DNA of 64,000 bases from Pseudopyrenochaeta lycopersici (Eukaryota; Ascomycota; Dothideomycetes; Pleosporales; Pseudopyrenochaetaceae), in assembly GCA_003313425.1 (NCBI GenBank), contig NHZP01000004.1, forward strand, positions 2,128,560-2,192,559, given 5' to 3'. Made by a program: the position numbers and the translations under genes. The notes beneath the pieces are model-generated. The model saw only the letters and a list, made by a program, of their open reading frames with translations, was not told where the DNA came from and ran no database searches. Positions 55,191 through 63,921 of the stretch are shown here, piece by piece. Each line of letters starts with the position of its first letter. Positions within the stretch are counted from its first letter, which is position 1.

Positions 55191-57585
55191 GGGCAGGTAG
55201 ATAGTAAGGAGGAGCTAGGTAGATGGATAGGAGAGGTATATCAAGATAGGCGGATTTTTAAGGATATTACTAGTAAAGGAGTAGCTAGTATTATATATAG
55301 TATCTTAGAAGAGCAAAGAAGAAAATAGATATATTTTATATAGTATTTATAAAAGAATAGTTAACTAGTTTAAATAAGAAAAAAGAAGAAGAGAGTAAAG
55401 TAATTTAATATAAGATATTAGAAGGAGAGTAGAGAATAGCTAGCTACGTTAAATAAGAAAAAGAAGAAAGAGAGTAAAGAATAGCTAGCTACTTTAAATA
55501 ATATATAAAATAGCTATAATTAGGTTAATTTTAAGAAAAGTTAAGTTTATATATAAGTCTTAGTAGAAAATACTATATAAATAACAATAGTAAGAAGCTA
55601 TAGTATATAAAATTATTCTAGAAATATAGTAGTATAACTTTTATAGTAGTATAATAAGAAGTTATTAAAATATAAAAGTTAAAAGATAAAAAGAAAAGAA
55701 GAATAAAAATATTAGAGTTAATAATTAATAATCTTATAGTAAAGAATAGTTTTTAAAGTAAAGTAGATAAAATAGTAGTAAAGAAGAAAGTAGTAGGTAA
55801 AGTAGCAGTAAGTAAAGCAGAAGTAAGTAAAGTAGAAGATAATATAGTAGTATGTAAGATAGTAGTATGTAAGATAGTAGTATGTAAGATAGTAGTATGT
55901 AAGATAGTAGTATGTAAGATAGTAGTATGTAAGATAGTAGAAAGTAAGATAGTAGAAAATAAGATAGTAAGTAAAAGTATAGCTAAAGTAGTAGTAAGTA
56001 AAAGAGTAGATAATATAGTAGTAGGTAATATAGTAGATAAAGAAGTAGATAAGAAAGTAGTAAGTTAAGTAGTAGGTAAAGTAGTTAATAAGTAAGTAGA
56101 TAAAATAAAAGTAGATAAAGTAGTAGTAAAAGAAGTAAAAGTAAATAATAGGTTAGTAGTATTAATAGGAAAAAAGAAGAGGAAGGTAAAAGAATTAAAA
56201 TATAGTATAAAGAAGAGTAAATAATAAGTAAGTATAATTAAAAGAAAGAGGTTAAAAAGAGTAAAGTAATAAAAGATAAGTTAAAAAGCGTGAAGTAATA
56301 AAATAGAGGTTAAAGAAGAATAGATAGTAAGTAGTATTAATTAGAAAAAAAAAGATAGTATAATAATATAAAAGAGTATAGTACATAGAGATATTATAAG
56401 TAATAGAGTAGATAGTATAGTAGAAGTAATATTATAAAAGTTCCGAATTTAAAAAGAATAAAATAGTAGGAATAGTTTTAAAGTTAATAAGAATAATTAA
56501 AGTAAGTAGTAAGTAGTTAAAGACTAAGTAGTAAATAGTTTTATAAAAAAAAACGAAAGTAAAGTAATATAATATAGTAGAGAAGAATAGTAAGTTATAA
56601 GTAGTAGAGTAGGTAGTATAGTAGAAGTAGGAAAATTAAGGTTTAGAATTTAAAGAAAATAGGATAGTAGAAATAGTTTTAAATTTATTAAGAAATATTA
56701 TTTAAAGTTAGTATAAGTAGATAGTAGTAAGTAGAAAGTAGTTTTATGTTATTAAGGTTAAAAAAAGGAAAGTAATAGAATATAGTATAAGAGTAGAAAG
56801 ATAGTAGGTATATAGTTTATAGTTTTAGTTAGTTAAAAAAGAGATTAGTAATTTAATATAGTATAGAAGGAGATAGATAGTAGAGTTTTAGTTTGTAGTT
56901 CTATAGAGTTAAGAGTTAAGAAAACAAAGTAATAGTATAGAAGTAATAGTATAGAAGTAATAGTATAGAAGTAATAGTATAGAAGTAGATAAATAGTAAG
57001 GTTCTCGTAAGTAGTATTATAGAGAAAAGAAAAAGAATAGTAAAGTAATTATATAAAGTATTAAGGGAGATAAATAGTAGGGTTTTACTAACTAGTTTTA
57101 TAGGGGTAAGAAAGAAGAGAGTAAAGTAATATAATATAGTATAGAGAGAGAAAGATAGTTAGGTTTTACTAACTAGTTTTATAAAGAGAGAAAGATAGTA
57201 GAGGTTTACTAACTAGTTTTATTTAGTTAAGAAAGAGGAGAGTAAAGTAGTATAATAGAGTATTAAGAGAGAAGGATAGTTAGGATTCGCTAACTAGTTT
57301 TATAGAGGTAAGAAAGAGAAGAGCGAAGCGATAGAATATAGTATAGAGGGCGAAAGATAGTAGGGATTTGCTAACCGGTTTTATAAGGATATAAAGAGGA
57401 GAGTAAAGCAATACAATATAGTATAGGGAGTAGAAGGAAGTAGGGATTCGCTAACCGGTTTTATAGGGTTATAAATGAGGAGAGTAAAGTAATATAATAT
57501 AGTATAGAGGGAGAAAGATGGTAGGGATTCGCTAACCGCTTTGAATAGGAGAAAGAAAGAGGAGAGCGAAGCGATACGATATAGT
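55191..57585. repeat. Purine-skewed, C-poor low-complexity DNA with minisatellites
   Basis: The plus strand is almost free of C. A 15-bp unit (GTAGTATGTAAGATA) repeats about 6 times at 55846-55935, and a 14-bp unit (AAGTAATAGTATAG) about 4 times at 56935-56985. From about 56990 to 57575 a unit of roughly 80 bp recurs with the core GCTAACCGGTTTTATA (mutated left copies read ACTAACTAGTTTTATA). No gene is present. Confidence 0.75.
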
Positions 57586-57604
57586 AGGGGGTTAGGGTTA
57601 GGGG
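57586..57604 (+). repeat. Interstitial telomere repeat (TTAGGG)2
   Basis: TAGGGGGTTAGGGTTAGGGG on the plus strand directly joins the minisatellite on the left to the first tandem unit on the right. The G-rich strand points right, so it was probably once a right-hand chromosome end. It is only about three units long. Confidence 0.65.
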
Positions 57605-57840
57605 TTCCTTTCACTAGAAAGTTGTCAAGTGGTCACCAGCCTTGCGCTGGTTACCCTTGCCACTTTACATCTAAGCAGAGCCCATGAGTGGAACGAATAC
57701 CGAAGGGTTAGACTCCTTGGAGACTAGGGGCTGCTGCCCACCTGCACACAGGAGCACGGACGGTGCGGATCAGATGATCACAGTGGGCACGTGGGAGGCA
57801 CTCTTGGCCCCACTACCCTTTCAATCAGTACGCTGATTGG
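57605..57840 (+). ncRNA. Structured module of unit 1 (candidate RNA)
   Basis: Stems seen are P1 AAGTGG/CCACTT (57627-57632 with 57660-57665) enclosing ACCAGC/GCTGGT with loop CTTGC; P2 TAGACTCC/GGAGACTA (57709-57726); P3 TGCCCAC/GTGGGCA (57735-57741 with 57783-57789) enclosing GCAC/GTGC and GATCA/TGATC; P4 AATCAG/CTGATT (57823-57838). The same stems recur in units 2-4 with different bases. There is no TATATATGA upstream here because the telomere tract replaces it. Confidence 0.55.
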
Positions 57841-58010
57841 TTTATGGATATAATTACATGGAATAGGCACTCCGTTGCTCCCTAGGGACTAGGTGCTCTT
57901 GGTGAGAGGAGGTGGATATAACATGAACAGAGGACCTGTTTTTACGGAGTGTTTTTTAAAACTTTATTGCGACTTCATCGCAAGCCGGGCAGGAGGCTCC
58001 CGTAGTGGCT

Positions 58011-58751
58011 ATGGGTGACGGTCATGTAGTGTCACTGGACACGCTTGTGTCGGGTCAGAGGGGCTCCCCCTTCCCTGGGACAGCTGTAAACATTGAACAG
58101 GTGCGGAGGCAAGTGCCAGGTAGGTGAACCTTCCAGTGCTTGTTGGGCATCTCCCCAACTAACATGATCACAGAGTTTGTGGAGCAAGCTGTGTCCCTTA
58201 CGTTCTGTATAGAATTGTCGGGAAGACAGTCTTGGTGGCTCACCAAGGAGAGTGGGCAACCACCGCAGAAGTGTGTATTGCTACGACATACGAAGTATGT
58301 AGTGTTCAGCGAAGAATTTCGCGCCGATAGGGGAACTCGACAGGCGTTTCTTGTCGTGAAGGTGGAGACAGTGGATCAGAACGAGAGGGAAACGATGGTT
58401 GCATTTGCGGAGCTCTCGGTAGAGGCGCTGGATGTGCTGGTGGAGCGCATTCTACCTATTCTTATACTGCCGGATGGGCAGGCTGCGGAGGCTTCTGTTG
58501 TCGAAGAAATGTTCCGTCGAATGCGCTTCGGGCACTATAGTACGCGGGTCGACTGCGTGTGTAGCTTGTACACACAGTGTGAGCCTTGCGCATGGGTAAG
58601 CCATGAGTCACCAAGGTTTGTTCTGGTAGACCGATTTTCGGGTGTATGGCCGTTTGGAAAGCGAGACTGGTTTACTGGGGTCAGTGATGCGGTAGGCATG
58701 ATACAGCCTGACGGCGTTGAGTGGCTCTCTGCCGTTTTGAGTAGGATGTAG
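58011..58751 (+). CDS. Unit 1 small protein, type 1 (228 aa, 2 exons), apparently intact
   Basis: Exon 1 58011-58119 (MGDGHVVSLDTLVSGQRGSP) and exon 2 58174-58751 are joined by a 54-nt intron (GTAGGT...CTAAC...CACAG). The protein is soluble-looking with a WWLTKESGQPP motif, a helical FAELSVEALDVLVERI stretch, several Cys (VDCVCSLYTQCEPC) and a C-terminal FTGVSDAVGMIQPDGVEWL. No known domain is recognised. A relative is in unit 3 (61090-61948) with the same motifs and the same intron position. The start is uncertain because unit 3 begins further upstream and a TAA blocks that frame here. A GATATAAC sequence at 57915 may be the TATA box. Confidence 0.6.
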
Positions 58752-59170
58752 CAGGAATGTTAGGTAAGATACAGAGTATGCTAAGGTAAAGACAGAGTAC
58801 ATACTGACTTTGTGCTTTTTATAATACCTTAGTATCATAAAGCTCTTTGGTATGGTATAACCTATTTGTGTAGCATTATGGGTACGTTTGTTTATTTTAG
58901 ATATATCTAATTTTTTGTTATCGAATAGGAGGCTAATATTGTAATGGCAGTGCCTTGTTAAGCACTAAGAAATTGTGGTGCGCAGCTTGGTCAGTAAGGG
59001 TGTGGACGCCCTGGGATGGAACATCAAATCTCTCAAGAAATTTTGACTAAGTCCACAGGAATTGTGGCTGGAGGCGATGCCAGGTCACATGGAGCTGTGG
59101 CGCGTTCTGCGCACAGACGGGTCGAGTTGGGGCACGGGCCCCTCCGACAACTTTCGAGTGCTATATATGA

Positions 59171-59412
59171 TTCCTTTCACTAGAAAGTTGTCAAGTGGTC
59201 ACCAGCCTTGCGCTGGTTACCCTTGCCACTTTACATCGTATGCGTTGCCACGAGTGGAGCGAGTAGCGAAGCGGTAAACTACTCGTAGTTTAGGGCAAAA
59301 GCCCCTGTAAGTAAGCCAGAGCACGGACGGTGCGGGTCGTTTGACGCTGGGTTACACGTGGGAGGCACCCTTGCCCCCACTACTCTCTCAATCGATTCTT
59401 TGATTGGTGTAT
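59171..59412 (+). ncRNA. Structured module of unit 2 (candidate RNA)
   Basis: Same layout as unit 1: AAGTGG/CCACTT enclosing ACCAGC/GCTGGT; P2 TAAACTAC/GTAGTTTA, perfect (59275-59292); P3 GTAAGCCAG/CTGGGTTAC with one mismatch (59311-59319 with 59347-59355) enclosing GCAC/GTGC; P4 weaker (AATC/GATT). A TATATATGA lies just upstream (59163-59170). Confidence 0.55.
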
Positions 59413-59520
59413 GGACATAGACACAGGGACTAGGCACTCTGTTGCGCACTAGGGACTAGGTTCTCTTGGCGGCGCGCAAGACAGAGAGGTATATATAAGA
59501 GCAACAGAGAATCTGTTGGC

Positions 59521-59968
59521 ATGGAGTGGTTTGGAGGGAGTTCCTCCACTACGTAGGACGTAGCTGGCAGTGCCTTTTATTTACATCCGTTACGTGTGCA
59601 GGATGGGTGGGGGCGTAGATCCGTTGTCTATGCTCCCCGCGAGCTCTGGTTTGCGGCGCTGGAGATATGCGCAGACGGAGTCTCTCTTTCAGAGTTTGTG
59701 CGCCTGGGACAGGTTTGTAAGCTCTTCGCAGCGTGGAGACGCGGGTCTTTAGTTTGCTGGCTGGATGGGCAACCGCCGGTAGTGCATCTTGGTTGTGGGC
59801 TGGTTCGTTCTGTTGAACGATCTATTGCTTATATTATGGACGACGAAGTTGGTCAGTAGGAGTCGTTGGCGGATGCCATATTTGTTGTGTTGCATGTTGT
59901 GCTAATGTAGTTGCAGCGATGCATCGACGTGGCGTGGAGATGTGGTCTACAATACGAAGTGGTACTGA
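59521..59968 (+). pseudogene. Unit 2 small protein, type 2, one in-frame TAG
   Basis: ATG 59521 lies about 22 nt after the TATA box TATATAAG (59492-59499). The frame is MEWFGGSSSTT, then TAG (59554-59556), then a long open stretch including YAPRELWFAALEICADG and LSEFVRLGQVCKLFAAWRR. An intron follows (59856-59916, GTAGGA...GCTAAT...TTGCAG), then DASTWRGDVVYNTKWY and TGA at 59966-59968. The LxxLGQVCKLFxxW pattern is faintly F-box-like, but this is weak. It is unrelated to the unit 1/3 protein. The single stop could be decay, readthrough, a wrong start or an assembly error. Confidence 0.45.
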
Positions 59969-60724
59969 ACCGGAGGCGGCGTTCTTTTCTTTTGCGCAGA
60001 CACGGTGGCGGGGACAGCCAGTCTCTAGGGCCAATATACCTGTTGGTGTATATTGGTCAAACGGCAGGGTGTAGTGCGTGTAGCGTGCTGTGTGGTTGTT
60101 TGTGGATGCGATGGTTCGCAGCGATACTTGCTTTCCCCGAAAGTTTGCGACTGTCTAGATATTGGTTATAGGTATCTGACGTATAGTCTATCTTTTCGCT
60201 AGGGCTATAAACGACTGATATATCCAGGTCGTGGAACGAATTAGTGTTTGTATTTTGTGGAACAATAAAATCGATTGTCTGTACGTCGTATAATGCTATT
60301 GTATAGGGAACGCGTTAATAATTGATTTAGTGTTCGCGGCTTGCGTAGCGCGTTATTGTATAGTATGGTCCTTGCTGCTCGGAGGCGCGTTTGTTTATCG
60401 TGTAACGGTCTCTACGGGGATGTATAACGTTAGGTGTAACTGATTTATAAGTAAGTAGGTATAAGTATTTTGTGTTTTATGTTATATGTAAGTAACAGTA
60501 TTTGTTACTGTGAAGTGTGTAATGCTTAATGTACGCAGGTTGTTGAGACGAGGGAGTAGGTTTGTGTACCATTACGATGGAAGTGTTGTTGTGGAACAAC
60601 GAAAAGTCAAAAAGAAATTTTGACCAAGTCCACAGGAACTGTGGCTGGAAGACAGGCTGAGTCAGTGTGGCTCGGGAGAGCACATGGGTTGCTGTGGCGC
60701 GGACTTCGCGCACAGACCAGAAAT

Positions 60725-60778
60725 CAACTTTCTAGTGTGGCGTTTTGCCTATATATGATTCCTTTCACTAGAAAGTTG
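60725..60778. promoter_or_regulatory. Inverted repeat around TATATATGA at a unit junction
   Basis: CAACTTTCTAGTG and CACTAGAAAGTTG form a perfect 13-bp inverted repeat flanking TATATATGA. Similar repeats are at the other junctions (59148-59190, 62298-62351, 63899-63941), with one mismatch where the left arm reads TTCGAGTG. The loop contains GGC-GTTTT-GCC here and GGC-GAAAA-GCC at the next junction. It could be a cruciform, a promoter for the structured module, or a terminator of the previous unit. Confidence 0.5.
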
Positions 60779-60978
60779 TCAAGTGGTCACCAGCCTTGCG
60801 CTGGTTACCCTTGTCACTTTACAATTAAGCAGGGCCCGCGAGTGGAACGAGAAGCGGAGGGTTAGACTACTTGTAGGCTAGGGGCGCTGCACTTACTAAG
60901 CAACGCAGAGCACGGGCGCGTGCTGATCAGATGATCACTGCTTGCCACTTTTCTCTCAATCAGTATGCTGATTGGTTT
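60759..60978 (+). ncRNA. Structured module of unit 3 (candidate RNA)
   Basis: AAGTGG/TCACTT (one G-T pair) enclosing ACCAGC/GCTGGT; P2 TAGACTAC/GTAGGCTA (60863-60880); P3 AAGCA/TGCTT (60898-60902 with 60939-60943) enclosing GCACG/CGTGC and TGATCA/TGATCA; P4 AATCAG/CTGATT (60959-60973). It follows the junction inverted repeat. Confidence 0.55.
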
Positions 60979-61089
60979 ATGGACATAACCTCATGGAATG
61001 GGCAGCCCCTGCCAACTAGGGACTAGTGTGTCTTGGCAAAGACAGGGTGGACATCGACATATATAAGAGGGGAGCCCCCCTCCCCGCGC

Positions 61090-61948
61090 ATGGAGTGTTC
61101 TTTAGTCTGTAGTGTTTTTTTCTACACTGCGATGGAGACGCAAGCCGGAAGGGGTATTTGGGCAAATGTTGTTGGCATTCCGACACTATCAACTGCTGCA
61201 GGTGTTGTGTCGGTCGAGACGCTGATACAAGGCGTTCGGGGGAAGCCCTTTGTGGGGACCGATGTGGAAGTACAAGGCGTGCGGAGTCGCGTGGCACGTA
61301 GGTGGCTCTCTGTTTTTCTTGTTCCCACTCCCAGGGAGGAGTGCAACTGACGGAGTGGTAGAGTTCGTGAAATATGGTATTTCAGTAACTTGCTATGTGA
61401 AGGCAGACGGGACCGTTGGTGGTGGCTAACAAAAGAGAGTGGGCAGCCCCCTCGGCAGTGTGTAGAGGAACAGCACAGGACGTGTCTCGAGGGTTACGAT
61501 GAACTCGGTACGCAGGGGGCGACCCCGCAGTCCCTTCTTGTCCTTAAAGTGGATACTTTCTCTATGGGTCAAGTAAAGACTTTTGTTGCGTTGGCGGAGC
61601 TGTCCGTGGAGGCACTGGATGTGGTCGTGCACATGATTGTTCCCTCCTTGTACAATGTAGCGGAACAAAAAAGACGCGCTTTTCGTGGAGCTGCTGTTCG
61701 AACGTCTCGATAGTGGGTATTATTCTGGAGAGGTGTATTGCGGATGCACAGTGCAGAGGTGTTGTTCTAGTTGCGATGTGCAGGGACGCAAGTTTCCAAG
61801 GTTTGGTTGCTTGGAGACGTTTATTGGACTGTATCCTTTGGGAAAGTGGAGCTCGTTCGTTGGGGTTAGCGACGCGGTAGGTGTAATGTATCCATGTGGC
61901 CAGGAGTGGCTTAAATGCTTGGATAATTATTTTTATTATCTTGGGTAG
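61090..61948 (+). pseudogene. Unit 3 copy of the type 1 small protein, frameshifted
   Basis: TATA box TATATAAG at 61060-61067, ATG 61090 (in-frame second ATG 61132). Exon 1 to 61297 contains GVVSVETLIQGVRGKPF, matching unit 1. The intron 61298-61361 (GTAGGT...CTGAC...GTAG) is at the same place as in unit 1. In exon 2 a one-base shift is needed near 61410 to reach RWWWLTKESGQPP, and another in the A-run near 61670 to reach LDSGYYSGEVYCGC and FVGVSDAVGVMYPCGQEWL. Either both shifts are real and the gene is dead, or the homopolymer shift is an assembly error. Confidence 0.6.
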
Positions 61949-62331
61949 ATGGTTATTATGTTCAATACGTGTAACGTAGATAGGTGGATATACACAGGTA
62001 TGTTTGTGTAGCATTGGGATTTTTATTGGTGTAGTCCATGTATGGCTAATAGTATGGTCTTGTAGTGCTCTTTGAAATATGTTAGATTTTTATTAGACGC
62101 AGTATTTTTAGGTAATGGAGTGGTGTTTTTGAAGAATCGTTGGTGTTGGCGTAGGCTGAATTTGTTAAGGGTGGGAGCCCTTCAGATGGAACATCGAATC
62201 TTCTCCAAGAAAAAATGCGTAAGTCCATTTTCCCTGTGGCTGGAGGGCACGTTGGGTCACCTGGGGTGTGGGCGCGGAGAGCGCACAGGCCAGAAATCAA
62301 CTTTCTAGTGTGGCGAAAAGCCTATATATGA

Positions 62332-62552
62332 TTCCTTTCACTAGAAAGTTGTCAAGTGGTCAGGAGCCTTGCGCTTCTGATCCTAGACACTTTACACGTA
62401 TGCGTTGCCTACGACTGGAGGGAGTAGCGAAGCGTTAGTCTCTTTAGAGGCTAGGGGCAATGCACGCTTAAGTAACCCGGCGCACGGACGTAGCGCGAGA
62501 TCATCTGATCTCCGGGTTGCCACATTTTTGGTCTCTGACCTAATTGGCCTGT
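62332..62552 (+). ncRNA. Structured module of unit 4 (candidate RNA)
   Basis: The inner P1 hairpin is now AGGAGC/GCTTCT (one G-T pair) with the same loop CTTGC. P2 is TAGTCTCT/AGAGGCTA (62436-62453). P3 is GTAACCCGG/CCGGGTTGC (62472-62480 with 62512-62520) enclosing GCGC pairs and GAGATCA/TGATCTC. P4 is not conserved. The changes in P1, P2 and P3 relative to units 1-3 keep pairing. Confidence 0.55.
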
Positions 62553-62731
62553 GGATGCAGGGATGCACGGAGGTGATGTAGGTGCGCGATTGGGTTGGGA
62601 GCGTTGGTTTACTTGTGCACGGACGTGTCACTGCGGCGCGGTGTCTGCGCGTTGTATAAATGGTGCTCGTTCCCACGGGTCTCGTGGCACCGGAGGTTCT
62701 TCTTTTCCTCACTCTTTGAGTGTGCCTTATT

Positions 62732-63257
62732 ATGGATGCACGATGGAATGTCTGCACACTTGTTTCGAGTCAGGGAGCTGACGGACGGTGGAGCTCTATG
62801 TTTACGTCTTGTTTGCAAGGTGGGGCGTTGTACGCTGCTACTGTCGTTGCTGCTGGGACAGCTTTACTTGGGAAGCGGAGGCGTAAGCCCGGTAGTGATC
62901 CGGGTCTCTCCAGAGTAGGTCTCTGTTTGGCGCTTGTGTAGCATGATAATGCTGACTCCTTCGTTTTTGCAGGTTCCGAAGGTACAGAAGGTCGATAAAT
63001 TGCTCGAAGGGCCCGCGAAGTGGTTCCTAGAACGTCTGTCAACTATATCCACGAAGTGGGGGTTTCTTAGATCTTGTGGGAGCGAAGAAGTCGCTTTGGT
63101 GGAGAGCTTTTTACGTGCCAAGGTGGACCTTGCAGAGTATAACGTGGTGCGAAATTTAGAAGGCCTGTCTGCTCCCTCTGTTATGGGAAGCCTCATGTAT
63201 GGAGCGGATACACTGAGATGTTATCCTCTGTATTCACGGGGGAGTACCCGCCGTTGA
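62732..63257 (+). CDS. Unit 4 small protein, type 3 (155 aa, 2 exons)
   Basis: A TATA box TATAAA (62655-62660) precedes ATG 62732. Exon 1 ends 62914 with a small-residue helix (GGALYAATVVAAGTALL) and a basic KRRRKP. The intron 62915-62972 (GTAGGT...GCTGAC...TTTTGCAG) leads to exon 2 (VPKVQKVDKLLEGPAKWFLE ... YPLYSRGSTRR) and TGA at 63255-63257. After the TGA the same frame stays open for another 72 codons with a hydrophobic segment (FVVMLVVLYFLATLTVWLLI). Other frames also look protein-like (MKERVVSCLVEMEDWELGAL from 63500), so more introns or a frameshift may exist. No homology to the other unit genes was seen. The function is unknown. Confidence 0.5.
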
Positions 63258-63921
63258 GTGTCGGCGATGGTTGCGGCCAGTGAATGCTGCCTCTATGGAT
63301 ATTGTGGAAACCCGGGACTGTCCGGTTTTGGATCCGGTGGTGGTGGATGCGCTTATGTCGACCCTGCTTGGCTGGAGCCCCGGAAGGGTTTTGTTGTTAT
63401 GCTAGTAGTTTTGTACTTCCTGGCCACTCTGACAGTGTGGCTTCTGATTACGATTCCGCTGATTGGATGTCATTAGCACCAGAACCCTTTAACAGCGATG
63501 AAGGAGAGGGTGGTCTCTTGTCTTGTAGAGATGGAGGACTGGGAGCTGGGGGCTCTTACGGATGTGTTGTATGATCGTAGTGGGGATCTGTTGTTAGGGG
63601 AGTATTCGTAGGTATGGAATTATTGTAGGGTATGTCTATTTTATGGTTGACTTATTGTGCAGTTGGTCTACCATTGTGTACGATCTGTTTTGATGGACTG
63701 GATTATGTAGAATACCTATGTTGTATTCGCAAGATTTTTCATTTTGGGTGTGAGCGCCCTTGGGATGGAACACCATCTCCAAAGAAAAAAAAAATGCATA
63801 AGTCCATTTTTGCTGTGGCTGGGGGGGCACGCCGAGTCAGGTTGGCTGTGGCTCGGAGAGTCAGCTGTGGCGCGATTCTGCGCGCACAGACCAGAAATCA
63901 ACTTTCGAGTGCTATATATGA

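Noticed and set aside
57381..57614. Minus-strand frame across the minisatellite
   Set aside because: It is made of the 80-bp tandem repeat and would vary in frame with each copy.
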